The position numbers were made by a program, and so were the translations under genes. Below the pieces are notes generated by a model that had not been told where the DNA came from, searched no databases, and was given only the letters and a program-made list of their open reading frames with translations. This document shows, in pieces, positions 45,236 through 52,608 of a stretch of 64,000 nucleotides of DNA (positions within the stretch are counted from its first letter, which is position 1; each line of letters begins with the position of its first letter). The DNA is from Microbacterium sp. CBA3102 (GTDB lineage Bacteria; Actinomycetota; Actinomycetes; Actinomycetales; Microbacteriaceae). The stretch spans positions 2,976,001 through 3,040,000 of the forward strand of contig NZ_CP042412.1 in NCBI RefSeq assembly GCF_007954505.1. Reading direction: 5' to 3'.

Positions 45236-45262
45236 GCGCTGTCCCCTCTTCGGCCTACAGAC
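45236..45262 (-). repeat. 27-bp repeat element, copy 2 (upstream of the unknown-VanY unit)
   Basis: 26 of 27 positions match copy 1 at 43318-43344, in the same orientation. It ends 31 bases before ATG 45204. Flanking bases differ, so similarity is confined to the element. A TACACGTGTA palindrome (45266-45275) lies next to this copy only. Confidence 0.75.
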
Positions 45263-45433
45263 GCGTACACGTGTAGCCCACTAGACTGCCCTCCCCCCGA
45301 GGCATGCGGGAGCGAGTGATAGACAGGGTGAGCCGCCACGCCCGGCGGGTAGTTTCGAACCCACAGTCCGTCGCGGGAGACGCGCAGGTTCTTATTCCCC
45401 AGATGTTGCCCAACTCGGTGGGAACACGAAAAA

Positions 45434-45454
45434 ACCCCCGGAAATCCCGGGGGT
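45434..45454 (-). terminator. Terminator of the tRNA cluster
   Basis: An 8-bp stem (ACCCCCGG / CCGGGGGT) with a 5-base loop, followed on minus by a run of six T. It lies 7 bases beyond the tRNA-Val(GAC) 3' end. A textbook intrinsic terminator. Confidence 0.9.
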
Positions 45455-45461
45455 TTGTCTG

Positions 45462-45533
45462 TGCGCGATACTGGGATCGAACCAGTGACCTCTTCCGTGT
45501 CAGGGAAGCGCGCTACCGCTGCGCCAATCGCGC
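45462..45533 (-). tRNA. tRNA-Val (GAC)
   Basis: 72 bases. The acceptor GCGCGAT pairs with ATCGCGC plus discriminator A. The anticodon loop CTGACAC is closed by CTTCC/GGAAG, giving GAC. The T arm is ACTGG-TTCGATC-CCAGT. CCA is not encoded. Last of three tRNAs before the terminator. Confidence 0.95.
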
Positions 45534-45560
45534 CCGTTGGGGCTATTCAGTTTTCCCGTG

Positions 45561-45631
45561 AGGTGGCGACGGGATTCGAACCCGTGTAAACGGCTTTGCA
45601 GGCCGGTGCCTAGCCGCTCGGCCACGCCACC
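45561..45631 (-). tRNA. tRNA-Cys (GCA)
   Basis: 71 bases. The acceptor GGTGGCG pairs with CGCCACC plus discriminator T. The anticodon loop CTGCAAA gives GCA. The T arm is CGGG-TTCGAAT-CCCG. CCA is not encoded. Middle gene of the minus-strand Gly-Cys-Val set. Confidence 0.95.
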
Positions 45632-45685
45632 GTGTGGATTGACCCCACGTGCGAAGGACCTTCCGAAGAAGATCCTCTGCACTCG

Positions 45686-45758
45686 AGCGGATGACGAGAC
45701 TCGAACTCGCGACCCCAACCTTGGCAAGGTTGTGCGCTACCAACTGCGCTACATCCGC
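45686..45758 (-). tRNA. tRNA-Gly (GCC)
   Basis: 73 bases. The acceptor GCGGATG pairs with CATCCGC plus discriminator T. The anticodon loop TTGCCAA closed by CAACC/GGTTG gives GCC. First of the three minus-strand tRNAs. Confidence 0.95.
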
Positions 45759-45909
45759 ATTTCGTTCCCGGTTGTCCCGGGCACTCATGAAACATTAGCC
45801 GAAGATTTCCCGTCCGCCAAACCCGTTGCGAATCTCGCGCGTGTCTCGCTGACTGGTCCGCGAGGGCTCCGAGCGTCGGGTAGTATCGGTTGACGTACCC
45901 CGCGGGTAT

Positions 45910-45985
45910 GGGCGATTGGCGCAGTTGGTAGCGCGCTTCCTTCACACGGAAGAGGTCATCGGTTCGAGTCCGGTATCGCCCACCA
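45910..45985 (+). tRNA. tRNA-Val (CAC)
   Basis: 76 bases including an encoded CCA (45983-45985). The acceptor GGGCGAT pairs with ATCGCCC plus A. The anticodon loop TTCACAC gives CAC. It is on the opposite strand to the other three and close in sequence to tRNA-Val(GAC). Confidence 0.95.
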
Positions 45986-46002
45986 TAACCTCCGATTCGC
46001 CG

Positions 46003-47064
46003 CTACTCCAGCATCATGCGGATGACTCTGTCGTCGCCGGACGCAGGCCGACCCCGGCCATCCGTGTTGTTGGTCAGAACCCAGAGCGCGCGATCCGGAG
46101 CCACCGCCACATCGCGGATCCGACCGTACTCGCCCGAGAAGAACGCGGTGGAGGCGGACAGGTCATCCAGCGGTACACGACGCACTCGCTCGCCGCGAAG
46201 GTTGGCGACGAAGATCGCACCGTCCGCGATCGCGATCCCACTGGGACTCGCCGCATCCGGGGCCCACTGCTGCACGGGATCGATGAAGGTGCCACGATCT
46301 CCGGCGCCCTCGACCTCCGGCCACCCGTAGTTGCCGCCCGCCTCGATGACGTTGAGTTCATCCCAGGTGTCCTGGCCGAATTCGCTCGCGTACATCGTGC
46401 CGCGATCGTCCCAGGCCAGTCCCTGCGGGTTGCGGTGGCCGAGGCTGTACACGGGTGAGCCCTCGAACGGGTTGTCCTCGGGTATGCCGCCGTCCGGTGC
46501 GATGCGGAGGATCTTCCCCGAAAGACTCCTCGGATCCTGTGCGCTCTCGCGATCGCCGGCGTCGCCGACGGTCACGTACAGCATGCCGTCCGGACCGAAC
46601 GCGATGCGGCCTCCGTTGTGATTCGTCGCGGCCGCGAGTCCCGAGAGAACCATCTCGGGATCACCGAGCTCGATCGATCCCGGGGAGCCGGACAGCGGAA
46701 ACCGCTGCACCCGGTTCTCGTCCGCCGCTGTGGAGTACGCGTAGAGCCATCCCTCCTGGACGGCGATGCCCAGGAGACCGCCTTCGCCTCGTGGCTCCAC
46801 TCCGTCGATCACCGCGACCTCACGCACGTCCCCGTCGTCGGAGACCTCCAGCACCCGCGCGGTGTCGCGCTCGCTGATCAGCGCGGCCCCCTCATGGAAA
46901 GCGATGGACCACGGCGCGGCCAGATCTTCGACGACCGTCGAGGTCTCCCCCGTGGCTTCGCCCTCAGAGACGCTGTGAGGTAGCGGCGCGCAGGCGCTCA
47001 GAAGCAACGAGGACAACGACGCGATGCCCAACGCGCACAGGACACGTCGCACCTTCGACTCCAT
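46003..47064 (-). CDS. PQQ-dependent sugar dehydrogenase-like lipoprotein
   Basis: 353 residues from ATG 47062-47064 (AGGAG five bases upstream; a GTG directly before is less likely). The lipobox LLSAC is near residue 25. The beta-propeller of the soluble glucose/sorbosone dehydrogenase family follows, with PWSIAFHEG, GEGGLLGIAVQ, NHNGGRIAFGPDGMLYVTVGDAGD, LGHRNPQGLAWD and GGNYGWPEV. Family members oxidise sugars with PQQ, but PQQ genes are not visible here and many actinobacterial members have unproven substrates. Surface-anchored. It runs convergent to tRNA-Val(CAC), 17 bases away. Confidence 0.88.
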   Translation of the reverse strand: MESKVRRVLCALGIASLSSLLLSACAPLPHSVSEGEATGETSTVVEDLAAPWSIAFHEGAALISERDTARVLEVSDDGDVREVAVIDGVEPRGEGGLLGIAVQEGWLYAYSTAADENRVQRFPLSGSPGSIELGDPEMVLSGLAAATNHNGGRIAFGPDGMLYVTVGDAGDRESAQDPRSLSGKILRIAPDGGIPEDNPFEGSPVYSLGHRNPQGLAWDDRGTMYASEFGQDTWDELNVIEAGGNYGWPEVEGAGDRGTFIDPVQQWAPDAASPSGIAIADGAIFVANLRGERVRRVPLDDLSASTAFFSGEYGRIRDVAVAPDRALWVLTNNTDGRGRPASGDDRVIRMMLE

Positions 47065-47192
47065 CACCGCTCCTTCCGGACCGTACGCTTCCCCTCGAGG
47101 CTAAACGCACGACCACGCAGGCAGAAGACCCGGGGGCACCGTTCCTCGGTCGCATCGTCGGTTCTGTCCGACCGTGCGCGTATTCTGCCCCG

Positions 47193-47645
47193 GTGTCGAT
47201 GACTCACGCTCTCCCCGGTCCGTGCACGCTCTGCGGCGACGGTACGGGGTTCCGCACCGAGGAGCACTGGTGCTGTGCGGCGTGCGGCTGGCGCTACGGT
47301 GATGTACCGGACGCCGACCTCCCGCTCCCCCGCGTCGACGTCGTCTACTACATCCGCTTCGACGAGCGCGTGAAGATCGGGACGAGCAGCAACCCCCGCA
47401 GACGCCTCGCCGCGCTCCGGCACGACGAGCTCCTCGCCTTCGAACGAGGAGGGCGGTCCCTGGAGCAGCAGCGACACCGCGACTTCGCCTCCATCCGCGA
47501 GGGCGGCGAATGGTTCACCCTCACCGCGGCTCTGCGCGCGCACGTCTCGCACCTCCGCCACGAGGGAGAACCCTGGGTGCTCTACGCGCGTTGGCTGAGC
47601 GCAGCGCTACGCGGAGACGATGACCGCGGGTGGGCCGTCACATGA
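47193..47645 (+). CDS. GIY-YIG (Mug113/T5orf172-like) protein with N-terminal zinc ribbon
   Basis: 150 residues. Residues about 11-33 hold CTLCGDG and WCCAACGWRYGD, a CxxC...CxxC zinc ribbon. Residues about 50-125 match the short GIY-YIG group: DVVYYIRFDERVKIGTSSNPRRRLAAL, LEQQRHRDF, and EGGEWFTL. Mug113/T5orf172 domains occur in phage and stand-alone nucleases of unclear role. It stands alone between the sugar-dehydrogenase-like gene and an SPW gene, and a 13-bp terminator follows the stop. Confidence 0.7.
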   Translation: MSMTHALPGPCTLCGDGTGFRTEEHWCCAACGWRYGDVPDADLPLPRVDVVYYIRFDERVKIGTSSNPRRRLAALRHDELLAFERGGRSLEQQRHRDFASIREGGEWFTLTAALRAHVSHLRHEGEPWVLYARWLSAALRGDDDRGWAVT

Positions 47646-47648
47646 CGA

Positions 47649-47686
47649 TGCCGGGCGACTGCTTCGGGAAGTCCAGTCGCCCGGCA
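47649..47686. terminator. Terminator between the GIY-YIG and SPW genes
   Basis: A perfect 13-bp inverted repeat TGCCGGGCGACTG / CAGTCGCCCGGCA with a 12-base loop, 3 bases after the GIY-YIG stop and 18 bases beyond the SPW stop on the other strand. Probably bidirectional. Confidence 0.75.
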
Positions 47687-47704
47687 CCGCGTATCGGGGC
47701 GTGA

Positions 47705-48091
47705 TCAGGCCGTGGCTGCGCGTCCTCGTGCGTTCGCAGGCTCCGGCTGCGAGAAGAGGACGACGACGATCACCGCTGCCCCCACCACGACGTGCGGCAG
47801 CCAGACGTTGAGAGCCTCTCCGGAGAAGCCGAAGATCCAGGGCGACAGCGCGAGGAACAGGCTGGCGACGATGTCGAACACGAGATGCACGGGCATCGGG
47901 ATGAAGCCGAACGGACCCCACTCGTACTTCGTGAACAGGCTGTAGACGATGAGCCCGATGCCGAGGACGATCGGGATGATGACCGCGGGTCCGCCCATGC
48001 TCGCGAAGCCGAACAGCCAGGGCGCGGCGATCAGGGCGATGCCGACGATGTAGTCGAGAGCTCCGTGGACCTTGGTGGGGATGAAACGCAT
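47705..48091 (-). CDS. SPW-repeat membrane protein
   Basis: 128 residues, four hydrophobic helices in two repeats marked by AAPWLFGFASMGG and LSPWIFGFSGEA, the SPW motif. The N-terminus RFIPTKVHGALDYIVGIALI is typical. Function is unknown; SPW proteins are small integral membrane proteins. Followed by nothing on minus. The 244 bases upstream of it (48092-48335) are non-coding, with no clear regulatory site. Confidence 0.85.
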   Translation of the reverse strand: MRFIPTKVHGALDYIVGIALIAAPWLFGFASMGGPAVIIPIVLGIGLIVYSLFTKYEWGPFGFIPMPVHLVFDIVASLFLALSPWIFGFSGEALNVWLPHVVVGAAVIVVVLFSQPEPANARGRAATA

Positions 48092-48335
48092 GATTCCTCC
48101 TTGTGTGGCGCCGCTGAACGCGACTCACCACTGGTTCGAAGCCCTCCTCGCATCGGATTGCCCGCGGCGCGAGGAAGGGTGACGGGCGAGTGTTCGCGGC
48201 TCGGTCCCAGGCGGCGCTGCTACGGTGAGCACTGTCGGCAACTCGCCGGCATCAGGGAAGACTTCTCGTCGACCAACGGGCCTCATCGGTCATTTCGTTC
48301 TCCGTCGCCTCCTCTGTGTGAGCCCGAGGAGCGTC

Positions 48336-49493
48336 ATGCCCATCCCGTCAACCCCTGCTTTCCGAGACCCTGCGCACGCATGGGCCGCACCCATCGCCCT
48401 CCCGAGCGGCTCGACGGCGATCGTCTACTGCGAAGGTCAATTCGGGGAGCAGGACGGCAAGACGGCGAACGGACTGGTCCGCCACTCCGAGAAGTACGAG
48501 ATCCTCAGTGTCATCGACAGCACCCGCGCCGGTGCGGATGCCGGCATGCTGCTGGACGGCACCGCGAACGGCCTCCCGATCGTCAGTGATCTCGTCACGG
48601 GCATCGCGCACGCCGGTCACGTCCCGGACTACCTGATCTGCGGCGTCGCACCGGCAGACGGCCTCCTCTCGGCGGGTCAGCGCACCGTACTCCTCGACGG
48701 GATCGCTCGAGGCATGCACATCATCAACGGTCTGCACGAGTTCCTCACCGACGACGCCGAGTTCGTGGCCGCCGCGCTGCTGGCCGGAGTGACGATCACC
48801 GACATCCGTCGCCCGCGCGAGAAGAAGGACCTCCACCTGTTCTCCGGGCGGATCTTCGACGTGACCTGCCCGCGCATCGCGATCCTCGGCACCGACGGAG
48901 CCATCGGCAAGCGCACCACCGCGACGATCCTGGTTCGTGCGCTGAACGAACGCGGCATCCATGCCGTCATGGTCGGCACCGGACAGACCACGATCATCCA
49001 GGGCGGCCGCTACGGCGTGGCGCTCGACGCACTCGTCCCGCAGTACTGCTCAGGTGAGGTCGAGAACCAGGTGGTCGCGGCGTTCGAGGGCGAAGACCCG
49101 GACGTGATCATCGTCGAGGGGCAAGGCGCGCTCAGCCACCCGGCGTACATCACGTCGGCGCACATCCTCCGTGGGAGCCGGCCTGCCGGAGTGATCGTGC
49201 AGCATGCCCCGGGCCGCACGGTGCTCGGAGACTTCCCGATGGTCGCGATGCCGACGGTCGACAGCGAGATCGCTCTCATCGAGGCCTTCGCCGACACGCG
49301 TGTGATCGGTGTGACCGTGAATCACGAGAACCTCTCCGCGGATCAGCTCACAGCGGCGATCGACGGGATCGAGATCGACACCGGCCTCCCCGCCACGGAT
49401 CCGCTGACCCGCCCGCTGGGGGAACTCGTCGACATGGTGCTGCAGGCGTTCCCTGCCCTCACCCCGCGGCCGACCATCCGTAGCGTCGTGTGA
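48336..49493 (+). CDS. DUF1611 protein (DgcN-like N-acetyltransferase family)
   Basis: 385 residues from ATG 48336, behind GAGGAG. An N-terminal DUF1611_N Rossmann-like region (about 15-150) precedes a P-loop region with GTDGAIGKRTTATILVRAL near 185, and later IVEGQGALSHPAY and VIVQHAPGRT. A relative (DgcN) has been reported as a D-glutamate N-acetyltransferase acting with the epimerase-like DgcA. No DgcA homolog follows here, so substrate and pathway are uncertain. Its last 35 bases overlap the convergent MazF/PemK gene. Confidence 0.8.
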   Translation: MPIPSTPAFRDPAHAWAAPIALPSGSTAIVYCEGQFGEQDGKTANGLVRHSEKYEILSVIDSTRAGADAGMLLDGTANGLPIVSDLVTGIAHAGHVPDYLICGVAPADGLLSAGQRTVLLDGIARGMHIINGLHEFLTDDAEFVAAALLAGVTITDIRRPREKKDLHLFSGRIFDVTCPRIAILGTDGAIGKRTTATILVRALNERGIHAVMVGTGQTTIIQGGRYGVALDALVPQYCSGEVENQVVAAFEGEDPDVIIVEGQGALSHPAYITSAHILRGSRPAGVIVQHAPGRTVLGDFPMVAMPTVDSEIALIEAFADTRVIGVTVNHENLSADQLTAAIDGIEIDTGLPATDPLTRPLGELVDMVLQAFPALTPRPTIRSVV

Positions 49494-50043
49494 GAGCGGC
49501 ACCGACCCGGTCGTAGCGGCGTCGGTCGAGGACGGCGGCTTCTCGACGGAGTCCTCCCTCGTGCACGCTGTAGAGCTGTTCGATGTCGACCCAGGATTCG
49601 CGTCTCTGCGCGTCCCACTCCCCCGTGCCGATCGAGAGATAGTCGCGGTCGCCGTCATGGGGTCTGCTCGTCATGCGCACGGCGTACACGCGCTCAGCGG
49701 ACTCGCGTCCGATCACGAGAACGGGACGATCCTTGCCGCGTCCGTCGTTCTCCTCATACGGCACCCAGGTCCAGACGATCTCCCCCGCATCCGGCGCCCC
49801 GTCGCGCTGCGGCGCGTAGGCGACCTCCAGACGTGTGATCCGGTCCGGATCGACGCGAACGGTCTCGCTGCCGCTCATCCGCCCCCGCTCCACCGTCGAC
49901 GACGACGGCGCGGGCCGTTGCTCCTCGGTGCGCAAACGCGCGGCCGGGCGCCTCGGACCTGATGTCCGAGGCGCCCGGCCGGAACCCACTGCCTTGCGCA
50001 GGATGTCCAGGAGTGATGTCAGGATGCTGTTGCTCTTGCCCAC
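49459..50043 (-). CDS. PemK/MazF family toxin-like protein, no antitoxin adjacent
   Basis: 194 residues from GTG 50041-50043. The first 60 residues are basic and Pro-rich and look unrelated to MazF. The core (about 75-190) has IVWTWVPYEENDGRGKDRPVLVIG, AVRMTSRPHDGDRDY and the final YDRVGAALTRRYGW. MazF toxins are mRNA endoribonucleases. Neither side holds an antitoxin: amtB lies upstream and DgcN-like converges. An ATG at 49876-49878 with a GGAGCGGG stretch before it would give a 139-residue protein without the extension; a strong hairpin lies inside the extension. Which start is used is open. It may be a domesticated RNase. Confidence 0.72.
   Translation of the reverse strand: MGKSNSILTSLLDILRKAVGSGRAPRTSGPRRPAARLRTEEQRPAPSSSTVERGRMSGSETVRVDPDRITRLEVAYAPQRDGAPDAGEIVWTWVPYEENDGRGKDRPVLVIGRESAERVYAVRMTSRPHDGDRDYLSIGTGEWDAQRRESWVDIEQLYSVHEGGLRREAAVLDRRRYDRVGAALTRRYGWSAAG
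49942..49980 (-). terminator. 17-bp perfect hairpin within the MazF N-terminal extension (possible amtB terminator)
   Basis: GGCCGGGCGCCTCGGAC (49942-49958) and its exact complement (49964-49980) flank a 5-base loop. It lies about 85 bases beyond the amtB stop and 60 bases into the annotated MazF frame. No long T-run follows, so it is less certain as a terminator. Confidence 0.55.
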
Positions 50044-50063
50044 TCGGTCACCCTAACCGCAGT

Positions 50064-51302
50064 TCACGCGTCGACGAGTGCGTATCCCTCCTCGCCGTGG
50101 ACGACCTGGTCGACACCGGCGATCTCGTCCTCGCTCGTGACGCGGAATCCGATCGTCTTCTCGATCGCGAAGCCGATGAGGAAGGCGACCACGAAGGAGT
50201 AGATCAGCACGCCGACCGCGGCGATGACCTGCACGGCGAGCTGGCGGGCGTCGCCGCCGACGAACAGACCCGTGTCGGTGGCGAAGAAGCCGAGGTACAG
50301 GGTTCCGATCAGACCGCCGACGAGGTGGATACCGACCACATCGAGCGAGTCGTCGAAGCCGAGACGGAACTTCAGCTCGACAGCGAGGGCGCAGACGATA
50401 CCGGCTACGGCACCGAGCAGGAGGGACCAGCCCGGGGTGAGGTTGGCGCAGGCCGGGGTGATGGCGACGAGACCGGCGACGGCACCGGAGGCTGCACCGA
50501 CCGAAGTCGCCTTGCCGTCCTTGATGCGCTCGATGAGGATCCAGCCCAGGATCGCGGCCGCGGTGGCGCCGAGCGTGTTCAGCCCGATGAGTCCGACTCC
50601 GCCCATGTCCTCAGCGAGCCACTCCGCACCGGCGTTGAAACCGAACCAGCCGAACCACAGCAGTGCGGCACCGAGGAGGGTCAGCGGCACGTTGTGCGGC
50701 TTCAGGATGCCCTTCTGGAAGCCGATGCGCTTTCCGAGGACCAGAGCGAGCGCCAGGGCGGCTGCACCCGCGTTGATGTGGACCGCAGTACCGCCGGCGT
50801 AGTCGATCACGCCGATGCCGCTGTCCTCACCGAAGAGCGTCGTGCCGAGGTTCATGATCCAGCCGCCACCCCAGACCCACGCGGCGACCGGGAAGTAGCC
50901 GACCGTGGCGAAGATGCCGGCGAAGATCAGCCAGCTGCCGAACTTGGCACGATCCGCGATCGCTCCGGAGATCAGCGCGACGGTGATGATCGCGAAGGTC
51001 GCGCCGTAAGCGACGCCCAGGAGCGCGACGTTCGATCCCTCACCGGACGCCAGGCTGGACAGCCCGAAGTCGGCGAAGGGGTTGCCTGCGAAGGCGGTCG
51101 GGCTGTCGACGGCGCTCATCGAGAAGCCGAAGAGAATCCACAGCACGGCGACAAGTCCGATCGAGCCGAAGCTCATCATCATCATGCTGACGACGCTCTT
51201 CGCCTTGACGAGACCTCCGTAGAAGAAGGCGACGCCGGGCGTCATGAGCAGAACGAGCGCTGTCGCGGTGATCGCCCACGAGATGTTGCCGGGAGCATCC
51301 AT
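50064..51302 (-). CDS. amtB: Ammonium transporter AmtB
   Basis: 412 residues with eleven hydrophobic helices. The pore twin His are in DYAGGTAVHINAG (near residue 155) and DVVGIHLVGGLIGT (near 300); GATFAIITVALISGA and the TPGVAFFYGG start are family signatures. It moves ammonium/ammonia across the cytoplasmic membrane. No glnB/glnK or glnD gene follows, unlike the usual amtB-glnK pair. The upstream 134 bases hold GlnR-like half-sites, which fits nitrogen control. Confidence 0.95.
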   Translation of the reverse strand: MDAPGNISWAITATALVLLMTPGVAFFYGGLVKAKSVVSMMMMSFGSIGLVAVLWILFGFSMSAVDSPTAFAGNPFADFGLSSLASGEGSNVALLGVAYGATFAIITVALISGAIADRAKFGSWLIFAGIFATVGYFPVAAWVWGGGWIMNLGTTLFGEDSGIGVIDYAGGTAVHINAGAAALALALVLGKRIGFQKGILKPHNVPLTLLGAALLWFGWFGFNAGAEWLAEDMGGVGLIGLNTLGATAAAILGWILIERIKDGKATSVGAASGAVAGLVAITPACANLTPGWSLLLGAVAGIVCALAVELKFRLGFDDSLDVVGIHLVGGLIGTLYLGFFATDTGLFVGGDARQLAVQVIAAVGVLIYSFVVAFLIGFAIEKTIGFRVTSEDEIAGVDQVVHGEEGYALVDA

Positions 51303-51353
51303 AGGAAAACCTCACATCCGAAGTAATTGAGAGCTTCAGTGTGACGACGCGCC

Positions 51354-51422
51354 GTTTCGCGCATGCGTGAGGTTTGTTTCCCCGCCGTTACAGCGCCGCT
51401 CCTGGTGTGAACATCGCGTTAC
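51354..51422 (-). promoter_or_regulatory. GlnR-like half-site array upstream of amtB
   Basis: On minus: GTAAC-n6-TTCAC (51407-51422), then an exact GTAAC-n6 (GGCGGG)-GAAAC at 51376-51391, then a further GAAAC at 51354-51358. The exact pair is 74-89 bases upstream of ATG 51302. The consensus half-site is GTnAC-n6-GAAAC. Occurrence before an ammonium transporter strongly favours GlnR. Confidence 0.55.
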
Positions 51423-51436
51423 GCGGCCCTTCGGGG

Positions 51437-52462
51437 TTACGCAGAATGCGTCAAGGCGTTGAGTCGAGAGACGGCGCGCAGGTACTTCTTGCGGTATCCG
51501 CCGGCCAGCATCTCCTCGGAGAACACCGAATCGAGCCCGAGCCCGGTCGCGATGACGGGGATCTGGGCGTCGTACACGCGGTCGACGAAGGCGACGAAGC
51601 GCAGCGCCTCGGACTGATCGGTGAGCTGATGCACGTCGCGCAGCCCGACCTGGTCGAGACCTTCGATCACACGGATGTAGCGAGACGGGTGCACCTGGGC
51701 GAGGTGACGGATCACATCGTCGAAGCGGTCGTCGGATGCCGTGCCGTCCGCCGTCGCTGCTGCCGCTTCATAGGCGTCGTCATCCAGGACGACGGCGTGT
51801 CCGTCGATCGCCCGCTGGCGGAAGTCCACTCCGTCGATGCGGAGGGTCTGGAAGCTGTCGGACATGGCGTGGATCTCGCGGAGGAAGTCCTGTGCGGCGA
51901 ATCGTCCCTCGCCGAGTGCGTTCGGTGGGGTGTTGGAGGTCGCCGCCAGGCGGGTCCCCGTGGGAACGAGCTCTCCGATGAGGCGGGTCATGACCATGGT
52001 GTCGCCCGGATCGTCGAGCTCGAACTCATCGATGCACAGCAGATCCGCGCCCTTGAGCAGGTCGACGGTGTTCTTGTATCCGAGGGCGCCGACCAGGGCG
52101 GTGTACTCGATGAAGGAACCGAAGTACTTCCGTCGGGCCGGCATCGCGTGATAGATGGAAGCGAGCAGGTGGGTCTTGCCGACACCGAAGCCGCCGTCGA
52201 GGTAGACACCGGGTTTGAGCTCGGGTTCCTTCTTCGCGCGGCTGAAGAGGCCGCCGCGCTTCACCGCGGGGCCGCGGCCCGCGAAACGCATCAACGTCTC
52301 CTTCGCCTCCTCCTGCGAAGGATAGGCAGGATCCGCGCGATAGCTGTCGAAAGTCGCCGTGTCGAACTGGGGCGGCGGCACCAGGCTCGCCAGCATCTCG
52401 GGTCCGGTGACCGTCGGCTGACGATCGGTGAGGTGCACGGTGCGGCTGGTCGTGTCGGTCAT
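51437..52462 (-). CDS. zapE: ZapE/AFG1-like ATPase
   Basis: 341 residues from ATG 52460-52462. Walker A is GVYLDGGFGVGKTHLL near residue 88; LLCIDEFELDDPGDTMVM is Walker B; ATSNTPPNALGEGRF is the sensor block and FRQRAIDG follows. The C-terminal PVIATGLGLDSVFSEEMLAGGYRKKYLRAVSRL matches AFG1/ZapE. In E. coli ZapE affects Z-ring stability; in mitochondria AFG1 acts in protein quality control. The actinobacterial role is not established. It is divergent from sseA. Confidence 0.88.
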   Translation of the reverse strand: MTDTTSRTVHLTDRQPTVTGPEMLASLVPPPQFDTATFDSYRADPAYPSQEEAKETLMRFAGRGPAVKRGGLFSRAKKEPELKPGVYLDGGFGVGKTHLLASIYHAMPARRKYFGSFIEYTALVGALGYKNTVDLLKGADLLCIDEFELDDPGDTMVMTRLIGELVPTGTRLAATSNTPPNALGEGRFAAQDFLREIHAMSDSFQTLRIDGVDFRQRAIDGHAVVLDDDAYEAAAATADGTASDDRFDDVIRHLAQVHPSRYIRVIEGLDQVGLRDVHQLTDQSEALRFVAFVDRVYDAQIPVIATGLGLDSVFSEEMLAGGYRKKYLRAVSRLNALTHSA

Positions 52463-52608
52463 CACGGTCCTGAATCGGGTGCTGGCCTGTGTCGAAGTCT
52501 TACGAATCGGGCGCAGGGTGCTCGGCGGGGATCTATCGTCGAAGGGACGGATCAACACTACGCCGTCCGCACTCACCCCCTCGTCCGCTCACACGCTTCG
52601 GAGATCCC

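Noticed and set aside
45345-45375. A tRNA-like remnant (AGTTTCGAACCC) near the tRNA cluster, as a possible attachment site
   Set aside because: Only the T-loop-like string is present; no acceptor or anticodon arm can be folded and no matching repeat was found.
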